Assembly: GCA_016868815.1 (NCBI GenBank)
Contig: VGFQ01000004.1
Location: 1-64,000 of the forward strand
Length of the DNA stretch: 64,000 nucleotides
Direction of reading: 5' to 3'
Origin: Bacteroidota bacterium
Lineage (GTDB): Bacteria > Bacteroidota > Bacteroidia > Chitinophagales > Chitinophagaceae
How positions within the stretch are numbered: the first letter of the stretch is position 1; each line of letters begins with the position of its first letter. The notes beneath the pieces were generated by a model. It made no database searches and was not told the DNA's origin. It worked only from the letters and a program-made list of their open reading frames with translations. Shown piece after piece: positions 8,791 to 18,626 of the stretch. A program made the translations under genes and the position numbers.

Positions 8791-10380
8791 ATGTATGAAA
8801 TTCAACAGCTGAACGAGATGCTCGTTCCGGAATTGATTGATGTAGCTTCTCAGCTTCAAATTCAAGATATTGGGGGGCTTGATAAAGAAGCCTTGATCCA
8901 AAAAATTTTACTGACATCGAAAGGAACGGTACCCGTTGAACAAAATGGTACGGTTGTAAAATCAAAGCGTGGACGAAAACCAGGTTCAAAAAAACAGAAT
9001 ATTGAGGGGGGGTCAGAAGTCGTCAAGGTTACTAGGCCTTATAAGAGAAAAATTCCACTGGAAGGTGTTCCCGCGGTTATCGATGAGAACGAAGAACAAC
9101 CAGTCCCTATAAATATTCCATCATCGGTTGATGTGGGGTTGGGAGATACGGAAGATATACAGAGCGCTCAACCCATTACGTCTGAAAATGAGCAAAATGG
9201 CAGTGGGCCATCGCAGCATATAAGGCCGTCAATCATAAAAAGAGAAGTTGTATTTAATATAGAATATGATGGGTTGATAATGGGTGAGGGGGTTTTAGAG
9301 ATGATGCCCGACGGGTATGGTTTTTTACGTTCGAGTGATTATAACTATTTGTCCTCTCCAGATGATGTGTTCGTCGCTCCACAACAGATAAAGGTATTTG
9401 GATTGAGGACGGGGGATACTGTTTATGGGTCCATCAGACCGCCAAGAGAGGGAGAGAAGTATTTCGCACTCTACAAGGTTGAAACTCTAAATAACAAAAG
9501 ACCGGAAGAAGTACGAGATAGGGTACCATTTGACTATCTAACACCCTTGTTCCCTTTTGAAAAGCTAAATCTTTTCACCCAACCTGATAATTTGTCAACC
9601 AGGCTTATTGACTTATTTACACCAATAGGAAAAGGGCAGCGTGGTTTGATTGTAGCTCAGCCAAAGGTTGGTAAAACAATGCTACTTAAAGAAGTGGCAA
9701 ATGCAATAGCGCTGAACCACCCTGATTGTTACCTCATGGTTGTGCTCATTGATGAAAGACCAGAGGAAGTTACCGATATGGAGCGGAGTGTAAAGGCAGA
9801 AGTCATTGCTTCCACATTTGACGAGCCTGCCGATAAACACGTTAAGGTTTCGGCAATAGCGTTGCAAAAAGCAAAAAGATTGGTGGAATGTGGTCATGAT
9901 GTCATCATCTTGCTGGATTCTATCACCCGATTGGCGAGAGCACATAATACAGTAGCTCCATCCTCGGGTAAGGTGTTGTCTGGGGGTGTAGAGGCAAACG
10001 CATTGTTAAAACCAAAACAATTTTTTGGCGCAGCTAGAAAAATTGAAAATGGTGGGTCACTCACCATTCTGGCAACTGCACTCATCGATACAGGCAGTAA
10101 GATGGATGAGGTGATCTTTGAGGAATTTAAGGGGACGGGCAACATGGAACTGGTATTAGATAGAAAACTTGCCAATAGAAGAATATTCCCTGCGATCGAT
10201 GTCACTTCCTCATCAACAAGACGAGAAGATCTCCTATTGGATAAAGATGCGTTACAGAAAATGTGGGTGTTGAGAAACCATTTGGCAGACATGAACAGCG
10301 AAGAGGCCATGAACCTGTTACTCAAACAGTTGCGGGGGACAAAAGATAACTATGAGTTTCTAACAAGTATGAATAAGTAA
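8791..10380 (+). CDS. rho: Transcription termination factor Rho
   Basis: Rho is the hexameric RNA-dependent ATPase that ends transcripts. The 529-aa protein has an N-terminal helix bundle (residues 1-45) and a basic/acidic low-complexity insert at about 50-150 ([12 protein letters not shown]) of the sort common in Bacteroidota. The cold-shock RNA-binding fold includes [19 protein letters not shown] (about 175-193). The RecA-type ATPase has Walker A AQPKVGKT at 289-296 and DSITRLARA further on. I take the ATG at 8791, which gives the normal helix-bundle start. It probably heads an operon with mnmH and selD (20-bp gap, then an overlap). Confidence 0.96.
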   Translation: MYEIQQLNEMLVPELIDVASQLQIQDIGGLDKEALIQKILLTSKGTVPVEQNGTVVKSKRGRKPGSKKQNIEGGSEVVKVTRPYKRKIPLEGVPAVIDENEEQPVPINIPSSVDVGLGDTEDIQSAQPITSENEQNGSGPSQHIRPSIIKREVVFNIEYDGLIMGEGVLEMMPDGYGFLRSSDYNYLSSPDDVFVAPQQIKVFGLRTGDTVYGSIRPPREGEKYFALYKVETLNNKRPEEVRDRVPFDYLTPLFPFEKLNLFTQPDNLSTRLIDLFTPIGKGQRGLIVAQPKVGKTMLLKEVANAIALNHPDCYLMVVLIDERPEEVTDMERSVKAEVIASTFDEPADKHVKVSAIALQKAKRLVECGHDVIILLDSITRLARAHNTVAPSSGKVLSGGVEANALLKPKQFFGAARKIENGGSLTILATALIDTGSKMDEVIFEEFKGTGNMELVLDRKLANRRIFPAIDVTSSSTRREDLLLDKDALQKMWVLRNHLADMNSEEAMNLLLKQLRGTKDNYEFLTSMNK

Positions 10381-10400
10381 ACCTACCCATACCTGGAAGT

Positions 10401-11483
10401 ATGCCAGCCAGGTCGATCACTATAGAGGAATTTATAGAAAAGAGTAGATATTGTCCTGTATTTGATGTAAGAAGCCCCTCTGAGTTCAATAAGGCAAGGT
10501 TTCCTGGGGCGATAAATTTACCACTCTTTAAAGATGACGAGAGGTCGAATATAGGAACACTATATAAACAGCTCGGGAAGGAATTAGCAATTCGAGAAGG
10601 GCTTAGAATTTTTGGTCCTAACTTAATAAGTTATATACAGCAAGCAGAGACGTTTTGTAAAGGGTATTATAAAGATCAAGTAGGAGGAGCAAAAATTATT
10701 CTTTATTGCTGGAGAGGGGGGATGCGCAGTGCTGCAATGTCTTGGTTATTAGATCTCTATGGTTTTAATGTAAGTACGCTGGTTGGTGGTTATAAGGTTT
10801 TCAGGCATTGGGCTCTAGATCAACTAGAAAAAGACTGGAAAATTAAAGTACTGGGTGGGTATACTGGTTCCGGAAAAACGCGCATACTTCGCGAATTGGA
10901 ATTATTGGGAGATGCTGTTATAGATCTGGAGAGATTGGCTAATCATAGAGGATCAGCTTTTGGTCGATTAGGACAAGGCGATAACCAACCAAGCCAAGAA
11001 TATTTTGAAAATTTGTTGGCGTTAGAGCTTTTTACGAAAACGGAGTGTGTATCCAAAAAGAATGGTGATGCAAACATTTGGATAGAAGACGAAAGTCAAC
11101 GAATAGGCAATGTTAATATACCAAAATCTTTATGGATTCGATTAAAGACGAAACGTCTCTTGTTTTTGGATATACCAGAAAATGTGAGATTGAATGAAAT
11201 AATAAATGTCTATGGTGAATTTAGTGTGAACCAATTAAAGGATGCGGTGCTAAGAATTCAAAAGCGTTTAGGCGGAGATTCTTTAAAGGTATTAGGACTT
11301 CTGGATTCTGGTGATATAAAAGATGCTTTTATTATATTATTAAAATATTATGACCGGCTATATATAAAATCATTAAATGCTAAAAAAGAAGAGAGAGAGG
11401 AGTTAAAAATTATATCATTTGATGAATTAGATGCATGTTTTATGGCTAAGACTATACAAAAATTGAGGCTATGGTTAAATTGA
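10401..11483 (+). CDS. mnmH: tRNA 2-selenouridine synthase MnmH (SelU/YbbB)
   Basis: MnmH converts 2-thiouridine at the wobble position of certain tRNAs to 2-selenouridine, using selenophosphate. The 360-aa protein has an N-terminal rhodanese domain with the catalytic Cys103 in YCWRGGMRS. A C-terminal P-loop domain follows with GGYTGSGKT at residues 152-160. The 3' end overlaps selD by 13 bp, and selD makes the selenium donor. No selA or selB is in this window, so in what can be seen the selenium use is for tRNA modification. Confidence 0.94.
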   Translation: MPARSITIEEFIEKSRYCPVFDVRSPSEFNKARFPGAINLPLFKDDERSNIGTLYKQLGKELAIREGLRIFGPNLISYIQQAETFCKGYYKDQVGGAKIILYCWRGGMRSAAMSWLLDLYGFNVSTLVGGYKVFRHWALDQLEKDWKIKVLGGYTGSGKTRILRELELLGDAVIDLERLANHRGSAFGRLGQGDNQPSQEYFENLLALELFTKTECVSKKNGDANIWIEDESQRIGNVNIPKSLWIRLKTKRLLFLDIPENVRLNEIINVYGEFSVNQLKDAVLRIQKRLGGDSLKVLGLLDSGDIKDAFIILLKYYDRLYIKSLNAKKEEREELKIISFDELDACFMAKTIQKLRLWLN

Positions 11484-12511
11484 CTAGTTTTTCGCATGGT
11501 GCTGGTTGTGGTTGCAAGTTGTCTCCTGCGGTTTTAGAAGAAATTCTTAATGGTGCCTTTGTAGGTCCAGATAATGTAGAATTATTAGTAGGAAATAACT
11601 CCAAAGATGATGCAGCAATTTTTGAGCTATCAGAGGATCACTGTGTGATCTCGACTACTGATTTTTTTATGCCTATTGTAGATGATGCTTTTGATTTTGG
11701 ACGTATAGCCGCTGCAAATGCAATAAGTGATGTTTATGCTATGGGGGGAAAGCCTATCATGGCTTTGGCTATTCTTGGGTGGCCAATAGATAAACTGTCT
11801 TCTGAGGTTGCGCAAAAAATTATTGCGGGAGGCAGATCAATTTGTCATGAAGCGGGAATAGCCCTAGCAGGCGGACACAGTATCGATGCATCTGAGCCGA
11901 TATTTGGACTCGCAGTAAATGGAATAGTACATAAAAAAAATATAAAGAGAAATAGTACCGCTTGCTTCGGCGATTATATAATACTAACGAAGAGGCTAGG
12001 CGTGGGTATACTAGCTACAGCCGAAAAAAAAGGATTATTGTTGCCAAATGATATAGGGGTGGCTACAAGTCAAATGGTGCAACTAAATAAGTTGGGTATG
12101 TTATTGTGTGGAATAGATGGCGTCCATGCAATGACTGATGTTACAGGATTTGGGCTTTTAGGACATTTGTTAGAGATGGTAAAGGGGTCTGGGGTGGGCG
12201 CTGTTATCGAAAAGGATGCTGTGTTAGAGTTAAGCGGGAATTTGGCGTATTATATTCAAAGGGGTTGTGTTTCTGGTGGACTAAGCAGAAATTGGAAAAG
12301 TTATAAAAATGATGTTTTGGGGATAGGTGATGGATCCATAGAGCAAATTATTTTGAGTGATCCACAGACAAGTGGGGGACTTCTGATCAGCGTAGATGCA
12401 TCTTCATTAGATGAGGTTGTAGATAAGATGATATCTTGTGGTTTAGAACAGTTTACCATTCCGATAGGTACTATTGTTAATAATCATGTTGGTCGGGTGT
12501 TGGTGAAATAA
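11471..12511 (+). CDS. selD: Selenide, water dikinase (selenophosphate synthetase)
   Basis: SelD makes selenophosphate from selenide and ATP. The N-terminal HGAGCGCKLSP aligns with the E. coli active-site loop, so Cys13 and Lys16 correspond to its Cys17 and Lys20. The active-site codon is TGT, so this is a cysteine form and not a selenoprotein. The AIR-synthase-like core is intact (VDDAFDFGRIAAANAISDVYAMGG and TDVTGFGLLGH), with the late SDPQTSGG motif. It overlaps mnmH at its start. Its end overlaps the convergent pterin dehydratase gene by 28 bp. Confidence 0.95.
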   Translation: MVKLTSFSHGAGCGCKLSPAVLEEILNGAFVGPDNVELLVGNNSKDDAAIFELSEDHCVISTTDFFMPIVDDAFDFGRIAAANAISDVYAMGGKPIMALAILGWPIDKLSSEVAQKIIAGGRSICHEAGIALAGGHSIDASEPIFGLAVNGIVHKKNIKRNSTACFGDYIILTKRLGVGILATAEKKGLLLPNDIGVATSQMVQLNKLGMLLCGIDGVHAMTDVTGFGLLGHLLEMVKGSGVGAVIEKDAVLELSGNLAYYIQRGCVSGGLSRNWKSYKNDVLGIGDGSIEQIILSDPQTSGGLLISVDASSLDEVVDKMISCGLEQFTIPIGTIVNNHVGRVLVK

Positions 12512-12744
12512 GTATCAAAAATTAGATCAATCTTTTCGGCTAAAAGGTAATCAAGGGGCGTAATAATATCACCCGCATCGTGTGTAGACAATTGTATAGA
12601 AACCGCATTCCAGCAATTAGACCAATTGGGGTGATGGTTTAACTCTTCTGCTTTTTCAGCCACCAGACTCATGAATTTAAACGCTTCTTTAAAATCTGAG
12701 AATGTGTATTCTTTTTTAAGTTTGTTTTCTGTTTGTTTCCACAT
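12484..12744 (-). CDS. 4a-hydroxytetrahydrobiopterin dehydratase (PCD family)
   Basis: An 86-aa protein of the pterin-4a-carbinolamine dehydratase family, which recycles the pterin cofactor of aromatic amino acid hydroxylases. The core signature ELNHHPNWSNCWNAVSIQL and the following THDAGDIITPLD match the family. It is the last gene of a three-gene minus-strand set (M28 peptidase, IPExxxVDY protein, this gene), 5 bp after its neighbour, and its tail overlaps the end of selD. No phenylalanine hydroxylase gene is present here. Confidence 0.9.
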   Translation of the reverse strand: MWKQTENKLKKEYTFSDFKEAFKFMSLVAEKAEELNHHPNWSNCWNAVSIQLSTHDAGDIITPLDYLLAEKIDLIFDTYFTNTRPT

Positions 12745-12749
12745 GGTGT

Positions 12750-13181
12750 TTAAATAATTAGATGTACTGGGTTTTTGATTTTCTCTTGTGGTAAATGTAT
12801 TACTATCATAATATTCGATATTGTCTTTAACGATTCAGTAACGTCTTTTGTAAGTAAATCAAGGTCTACGTCAGACCTAATGAGCCATATGTAGTCAACA
12901 TGCTTCCATTCTGGTAGTAGGTATCCTCCCTCAAATTGATTTTGATATAGATAATGTTGGCAAATTTCACTAGGGGTGTATGTATATAAATTAAAATGAT
13001 AATTACGATCTTGTTTTTTTAAATTTAATGTATCCTTTGTGGCTGCGGTGAAATGGAAACCAAGATGGTAGTTTATATTCCAACAAAACTGATAATTTTT
13101 AAGAGGTGTTACAATTCCCAGACATCTTGTGTTGACAAAAAAGTCATCTACCATTTCCGAATTGTCTATTATAAGTTTCAT
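12750..13181 (-). CDS. IPExxxVDY family protein (Bacteroidota, unknown function)
   Basis: A 143-aa protein whose LPEWKHVDYIW segment fits the IPExxxVDY family, named for this motif and restricted to Bacteroidota. No catalytic motif or membrane segment is evident, and the function is unknown. The start codon overlaps the peptidase stop by one base (TAATG), so translation is probably coupled to the peptidase gene. Confidence 0.8.
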   Translation of the reverse strand: MKLIIDNSEMVDDFFVNTRCLGIVTPLKNYQFCWNINYHLGFHFTAATKDTLNLKKQDRNYHFNLYTYTPSEICQHYLYQNQFEGGYLLPEWKHVDYIWLIRSDVDLDLLTKDVTESLKTISNIMIVIHLPQEKIKNPVHLII

Positions 13182-14830
13182 TAGAAAATGATATCGAAGA
13201 TTAGTTCTTGTCCTTTTCTTAAAATTGACACGGTTGTGGTATCTCCTTTTTTAAATTTTGATAATAATTGCATGTAGGATTCTACGCTTTGAATTTTTCC
13301 TTGTCCAAGGGATATAAGAATATCACCTGCTAGTATGCCAGCTTTTTGGGCAATTTTTCCTTCACTAACGCCATCTACCCGAACACCCTGTCCGTCGAAA
13401 GAGTAATCTGGCATTATGCCTAGTGAAACGGTGAATCTAGCGCTGGTTGTTGTTTGCCGTTCTCGTGTCGGTAAAAATTCAATTTTTTTATCTGCTTCAG
13501 TATGATATACAATAGATGAAACAAGATCTACAATCATGGATACGCCCCTATAATATATTTTTTCTGCATCATCCGACGGTCTATGATAATCATCATGTAA
13601 ACCTGTAAATAAAAAAATTACGGGAATATTTTTTCTATAAAAGGATGTATGATCACTTGGGCCAGTACCGCTTGAATCATACTTTAATTTAATGTTTGTT
13701 TTAACTTTTGTTAATATTTGTGACCAAGAGGGGGAGGTTCCATATCCACCAAGCGTCATAGTTAAATTACTTTGGTTCAGTCTTCCTACCATATCCATGT
13801 TGATCATAGCTTGTATTTTAGAAAGATCAATAGTGGGGTGTTCGGTAAAATATCGAGAGCCTAGCAAGCCAAGCTCTTCACCTGAAAAAGCTATGAAAAG
13901 GATATTAAAATTCAGATAAGAGTGATTTATAGAAAGTTTGTATGCTAGTTCAAGTAATGCTGCGGTTCCACTAGCGTTATCATCTGCCCCATTGTGTATT
14001 TCGGAACGGTTCGCTTGTTTAGACATTGAATTCCCATCCTCTCCTCTACCCAAATGGTCATAATGAGCACCGATGATCATGGTAAATGGTGCTTTTTTGT
14101 CCAGAAAACCAATAACATTGTGGGCTATTCGTATCCTTTTATTGATGGATATAAATAAATCTATATCATAGCTCGCCTTGTTTGAAAACCCAAGATATTT
14201 TTGTCCTTCTTTTGTAAGAAATAGTATAGGAATGTTTAGTGGCGTTTGATTTGATTTTGGATCGAATCTGGGAACATTCGTATAGTCTTGTCCAGAATGA
14301 TACCAAATGACAGCAATTGCGCCTTTTTTCTGTGCAAAAAGAGATTTATCATAAAAAATGGATGAATATTCTGCATGTATTTTTTGGGTGTTCTCTTTTA
14401 AAACGGTCTCAAGGTCTAAAAAGGTAATATTCTTACCTGCATCATTAGTTGGATTAACCACGGAAGCTATTGCTTTCCCCGAACCAGAAAAAGAGGCAGG
14501 ATAGAAGTGGTCATCCAGGTGCAAGGATTTTCCTTGTACGATGAAGTGGGATGTTGATGCTATTTGAAGGCCGTCTGGAATGGTGAAGGGTTGTAAATAG
14601 GAATTTTTACTGCCTTTTGGTTTTAATCCAGTAGCTTTAAATTGAGAGATAATATATTTACTTGCCCTCTCCTCCCCTATTGTTCCAGCCCTACGGCCTT
14701 CTAAAGAATCGTCAGCCAACACATATACATGTCCCCTAAGACGAGCATCTGTCGTATTTGGGGCTTGTTGAGAAAGGCAAGGTGTAGAAATAAGGGCTAT
14801 AGGAATGAGAGAAATTAGACGCAGTTTCAT
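13181..14830 (-). CDS. Secreted M28 family zinc aminopeptidase with PA and PDZ domains
   Basis: A 549-aa exported metallopeptidase. A signal peptide spans residues 1 to about 20. The segment from about 90 to 240 looks like a PA insert. The M28 core follows with co-catalytic zinc motifs GAHYDHLG, NGADDNASG, SGEELGLLGS, NMDMVG and YHRPSDD. A PDZ domain sits at about 455-549 (VSEGKIAQKAGILAGDILISL). It probably trims peptides in the periplasm or outside the cell. It is the first gene of the operon with the IPExxxVDY and pterin dehydratase genes, and is divergent from feoB. Confidence 0.92.
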   Translation of the reverse strand: MKLRLISLIPIALISTPCLSQQAPNTTDARLRGHVYVLADDSLEGRRAGTIGEERASKYIISQFKATGLKPKGSKNSYLQPFTIPDGLQIASTSHFIVQGKSLHLDDHFYPASFSGSGKAIASVVNPTNDAGKNITFLDLETVLKENTQKIHAEYSSIFYDKSLFAQKKGAIAVIWYHSGQDYTNVPRFDPKSNQTPLNIPILFLTKEGQKYLGFSNKASYDIDLFISINKRIRIAHNVIGFLDKKAPFTMIIGAHYDHLGRGEDGNSMSKQANRSEIHNGADDNASGTAALLELAYKLSINHSYLNFNILFIAFSGEELGLLGSRYFTEHPTIDLSKIQAMINMDMVGRLNQSNLTMTLGGYGTSPSWSQILTKVKTNIKLKYDSSGTGPSDHTSFYRKNIPVIFLFTGLHDDYHRPSDDAEKIYYRGVSMIVDLVSSIVYHTEADKKIEFLPTRERQTTTSARFTVSLGIMPDYSFDGQGVRVDGVSEGKIAQKAGILAGDILISLGQGKIQSVESYMQLLSKFKKGDTTTVSILRKGQELIFDIIF

Positions 14831-14931
14831 TGAGTAAAATTAGTACTCTGATCCTGTATTTGATGATTGCGTGTTGTTTGGTTATGAACCTTATTTTACG
14901 GTAATCGTAAACCTAAAAAGGGGTAAATTGT

Positions 14932-14939
14932 TAGTTTTG
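14932..14939 (+). promoter_or_regulatory. Candidate Bacteroidota -7 element upstream of feoB
   Basis: TAGTTTTG fits the Bacteroidota -7 consensus TAnnTTTG exactly and lies about 20 bp upstream of the feoB start. I do not find a matching TTTG -33 element at the usual spacing, so this is a partial match. Confidence 0.35.
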
Positions 14940-14958
14940 CCCATCTTTTTAACATCCC

Positions 14959-17082
14959 TTGGTGCGCCATCCACATATTGGCCTTTTAGGAAACCCCAAT
15001 AGCGGGAAAACATCTCTTTTCAATGCTATGACGGGTCTCAATCAACAGGTTGGGAATTTTCCTGGTGTTACGGTTGATAAGAAAACGGGCATGTCAACTC
15101 TTAAAAAAACGGGGGGTTATCGATTAACAGACTTACCTGGCTCATATAGTCTGTTTCCGCGACGCGAAGATGAATGGGTATCATATCGTGCTTTATTGGA
15201 TGCGGCCGAAGATGAGTTTTTTGATCTATATATTGTCGTTGTTGATGCAAGTGTTCTACAGAGGAATTTGTTGTATTTGTCGCAGGTGTTGGATTTAGGA
15301 AAGCCCCTTATTGTCGCGTTAACAATGACAGATATCTGTAATATACATGGTTATCGAATTGATGCATCACGGCTTTCTATGGTTTTGGGTGTTCCTGTCG
15401 TCTGCGTTAATCCACGGCGGGGATTTGGGATGGATGAAATGGATCGTGTTTTAGCATTGTACAATTTTGGCGGGGGCATCGAAGAAAAAAGGTCATCTTT
15501 TTTTGAAGAGAACGAGTTGGTTACATCAGCTATTAAGGAGGTACAGGGTATCTATAAAGATATGAGACCCTACACCGCAGTACATTACTTAATAAATCAT
15601 TCCCGATTTAAATTGACTGCAGAAATCCATCAAGGGATAAAGCAAATTAATGAGAAATATGCATTAAATCATACACAAATACAGGGTGCGGACATAAGCT
15701 CGCGATATAGAAAGATTAGTGGGGTTGTTGATGCTGTAGTGACAAAAGAATTAATTGTCAAAAAGGAAAGGGGTTGGAGCGAACGCCTAGATGGAATTTT
15801 TTTACATCGGTTTTGGGGGACATGGGTGATGCTTGCTGTTTTGTTTTTGATGTTCCAAGCTGTATTCTGGTTGGCTGATTATCCTATGTCAATGATTGAA
15901 GGTGGGTTTGTGTTGGTATCAGCCTGGTTTTCTAATATGCTTCCCACTGGATGGTTTAGTGATTTACTAATTGATGGCGTTGTTGCCGGCCTTGGGGGAA
16001 TTTTGGTTTTTGTACCTCAGATAATGATATTATTCGGAATGATAACATTTTTTGAGGATACAGGCTACATGGCTCGTATCAGTTTCTTGACGGACCGATT
16101 TATGCGAAAGGTTGGTTTAAACGGTAAGAGTGTTATGCCAATGATTAGTGGGTTTGCTTGTGCTGTACCTGCAATCATGAGTGCACGAAATATCGAAAAC
16201 AAGAAAGAGAGGTTATTAACCATCCTAACCACTCCATTGATGAGTTGTAGTGCTAGAATTCCCGTTTATACAATCTTAATCAGCCTGGTTATCCCAAAAA
16301 AATTAATATTTGGGGTTATTAATTTACAGGGGCTGGTTATGTTGGGGTTATATATGTTGGGGTTTGTTTTGGCGTTGGTTTTATCTGCTATTTTTCATGT
16401 GTTGATACGTTTAGATGAGGAGAGTTTTTTTATTTTAGAACTTCCGCTATTTCGGGTCCCTAGGTGGAAGAATATTTTTATCACAATGATTCAGAAGGCA
16501 AGAATATTTGTCTTTGATGCTGGTAAGGTGATTATGATCATTTCTCTCCTACTTTGGGCATTGAGTTCTTTTGGTCCTAAAAAGGAGAGAGATCTTATTT
16601 ATGAGACGTATGAAAAAAATATAACCCTTTTTCCAGATAGCATTTCTCATTATGAAGGGGTGCGAAATGCTTTGCTGCTTGAATCTTCATGGATAGGATA
16701 CTTAGGTAAATCTATAGAACCATTAATAAGCCCATTAGGATTTGATTGGAAAATAGGTATTGCACTCATCACATCTTTTGCTGCACGGGAGGTTTTTGTT
16801 GGCACAATGGCTACTTTATATAGCGTTGGAGATACCAATGAAGAAGGTACACGTCTAAGAGATAAAATGCAGGCAGCTGTTACAGTTGATGGGGGGCCCG
16901 TATATACACTGGCAACAGGTGTTTCTCTGATGGTTTTTTATGTTTTGGCGATGCAATGTATGAGTACTCTTGCGGTTGTAAAAAGAGAGACGGGTACCTG
17001 GAAGTGGCCGACGTTGCAGTTTGTTTATATGACACTTTTGGCTTATGTCTGTTCTTTACTGTCTTATATACTACTTTCATAA
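14959..17082 (+). CDS. feoB: FeoB ferrous iron permease
   Basis: FeoB imports Fe(II) across the inner membrane. The 707-aa protein has an N-terminal GTPase domain with G1 GNPNSGKTS (residues 11-19), G2 FPGVTVDKK and G3 DLPGSYSL (58-65). The G4 position reads TMTD (122-125), where the usual NxxD would be expected. The permease part carries MPMISGFACAVPAIMSAR and TPLMSCSARIPVYT, the two conserved Cys-containing gate segments. The start is TTG at 14959 or the adjacent GTG; there is no ATG in reach. The feoA gene is far upstream instead of adjacent. It is convergent with nadA with 1 bp between them. Confidence 0.94.
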   Translation: MVRHPHIGLLGNPNSGKTSLFNAMTGLNQQVGNFPGVTVDKKTGMSTLKKTGGYRLTDLPGSYSLFPRREDEWVSYRALLDAAEDEFFDLYIVVVDASVLQRNLLYLSQVLDLGKPLIVALTMTDICNIHGYRIDASRLSMVLGVPVVCVNPRRGFGMDEMDRVLALYNFGGGIEEKRSSFFEENELVTSAIKEVQGIYKDMRPYTAVHYLINHSRFKLTAEIHQGIKQINEKYALNHTQIQGADISSRYRKISGVVDAVVTKELIVKKERGWSERLDGIFLHRFWGTWVMLAVLFLMFQAVFWLADYPMSMIEGGFVLVSAWFSNMLPTGWFSDLLIDGVVAGLGGILVFVPQIMILFGMITFFEDTGYMARISFLTDRFMRKVGLNGKSVMPMISGFACAVPAIMSARNIENKKERLLTILTTPLMSCSARIPVYTILISLVIPKKLIFGVINLQGLVMLGLYMLGFVLALVLSAIFHVLIRLDEESFFILELPLFRVPRWKNIFITMIQKARIFVFDAGKVIMIISLLLWALSSFGPKKERDLIYETYEKNITLFPDSISHYEGVRNALLLESSWIGYLGKSIEPLISPLGFDWKIGIALITSFAAREVFVGTMATLYSVGDTNEEGTRLRDKMQAAVTVDGGPVYTLATGVSLMVFYVLAMQCMSTLAVVKRETGTWKWPTLQFVYMTLLAYVCSLLSYILLS

Positions 17083-17083
17083 T

Positions 17084-18070
17084 CTAACTCAGTTCTATCA
17101 TTCTCTGCATTGGAATTAGAGCTTTTTCTAACAAATCATTTGACATAGTAATTTCTGGATTTTCATTTTTGAGACATAAATATAATTTCTCTAGGGTATT
17201 TAATTTCATATGTGGGCAGTTGTTGCATGCGCATGCATTGTCTGGTGGTGCAGGAATAAATTCTTTATAGGGTGATTTCTTCTTCATTTGATGGATGATT
17301 CCAGATTCTGTTACGACAATAAATTGTTGAATATTTGATTTTACTGTATAATCTAAGAGTTGGTTTGTTGAACCAATAAAATCTGCTAATTCTATAATAG
17401 TTGTTTCACATTCTGGATGGACGATGACTGCTGCTTTGGGGTATTTTTCTCTTAATAAATTTATTTTTCTTTGGCTGAAAATCTCATGTACCATACAGGC
17501 ACCATTCCATAAAAGCATCTTTCTGTTGGTGATGACATTTAGATATGCTCCAAGATTTTTATCTGGTGCAAAAATGATTGGGTGATCCTCAGGAAAGGAT
17601 TCTACTATCTTCTTAGCGTTACTACTGGTACAAATCACATCGCTTAATGCCTTTATTTGGGCGCTACAGTTGATATAAGTAATTACTGTATGATCTGGGT
17701 GATCTTTCCTAAAACGTTCAAACAGAGCAGGGGGACAACTATCACTCAAAGAACAGCCTGCCTTTAGATCCGGAACCAGCACCTTCCGGGTAGGATTTAA
17801 AATCTTTGCTGTTTCAGCCATGAAATGGACACCAGCAAAAACAATAATATCTGCACTTGACTGTAAGGCTTCCCGTGCGAGACTAAGACTATCCCCAATA
17901 AAGTCAGATACATCTTGAATATCGGCGTCTTGGTAGAAATGTGCAAGGATAACTGCATTCTTCTGTTTTTTTAGATCCTGTATCTCCTCAAACAAGTCAA
18001 GTGAAGGATCTATGTCCTGTTCAAAAAAACCCACCTTTTCAATTATTTGCTGCTTGAATTTATTGTTCAT
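17084..18070 (-). CDS. nadA: Quinolinate synthase NadA
   Basis: NadA condenses iminoaspartate with dihydroxyacetone phosphate to give quinolinate for NAD synthesis. It is a [4Fe-4S] enzyme. The 328-aa sequence shows [12 protein letters not shown] near the N-terminus and cysteines in [21 protein letters not shown] and the C-terminal [10 protein letters not shown], plus HPECE. The length suits the shorter A-type NadA. It faces away from ppiD across the proposed oriC. The start has a purine-rich GAAAGGA just upstream. Confidence 0.95.
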   Translation of the reverse strand: MNNKFKQQIIEKVGFFEQDIDPSLDLFEEIQDLKKQKNAVILAHFYQDADIQDVSDFIGDSLSLAREALQSSADIIVFAGVHFMAETAKILNPTRKVLVPDLKAGCSLSDSCPPALFERFRKDHPDHTVITYINCSAQIKALSDVICTSSNAKKIVESFPEDHPIIFAPDKNLGAYLNVITNRKMLLWNGACMVHEIFSQRKINLLREKYPKAAVIVHPECETTIIELADFIGSTNQLLDYTVKSNIQQFIVVTESGIIHQMKKKSPYKEFIPAPPDNACACNNCPHMKLNTLEKLYLCLKNENPEITMSNDLLEKALIPMQRMIELS

Positions 18071-18626
18071 TCCTTTCGTAGTATTGATTATATATATATT
18101 ATAACTAAAATAAACTATTATTAATAGGGTTGTGGATTCGTGGAAAATAAATTATTTAAGATTCTGAAAAAGAATAACTTTTACATAATCCACCATTTTC
18201 CACAAAAAAATTAACATCATTAAATAATTAATATCAATTAATTATATTGTTTATTACCAGCTCTAAGTATCTTCCTCTTAGCTATATAAACACAACAAGA
18301 CGCTACATATACCTTGTGGACAGATGCGGGATAAACAGTCACTTGTTGTAAAGTAATTGACTCCAAAAAATTAGATCATCGAGTTATTCGCTTTCTATGA
18401 ACAGAAATCCATCTCGGGTTGATTGGTTTTCCACCCTAAATCTTATCTATTAACAAGGTAATGTTAAAAGATAAAAAATTCTTTCTCTATATCTCTAACA
18501 GAAAATAACCCCGTAGTATTTCGTTTTAATAAGGCGTGTGTGGGCTATTTATGACATATACACGCTTTTGTTAAGTAATAATTTTGGGTTATTTTTGTTC
18601 TCTTTACCCAAAACTAGTAACTGGTT
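18071..18626. other. Candidate chromosomal replication origin (oriC), AT-rich with DnaA-box-like repeats
   Basis: This 556-bp gap between divergent genes has no convincing ORF. It holds very AT-rich runs at about 18085-18130 and 18205-18255 that could unwind. Several 9-mers resemble the DnaA box TTATCCACA or its complement: TTTTCCACA at 18196-18204 (8/9), and 7/9 matches at 18131-18139, 18139-18147, 18186-18194, 18315-18323 and 18427-18435. Supporting context is parS sites 16.5 kb to the left and dnaN 4.6 kb to the right. dnaA is not in the window and no perfect box was found, so this is a candidate. The right end also carries the ppiD promoter. Confidence 0.5.
18567..18597 (+). promoter_or_regulatory. 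Bacteroidota-type promoter of ppiD
   Basis: TTTG at 18567-18570, a 19-bp spacer, and TATTTTTG at 18590-18597 together match the Bacteroidota sigma-70 (sigma-ABfr) consensus TTTG-N19-TAnnTTTG exactly. Transcription would begin near 18604, leaving a leader of about 20 bases before the ATG at 18627. Confidence 0.7.

Noticed and set aside
11507..11518. Possible selenocysteine at the SelD active site
   Set aside because: The active-site codon is TGT in GGT-TGT-GGT-TGC-AAG, so it is cysteine; no in-frame TGA is present.
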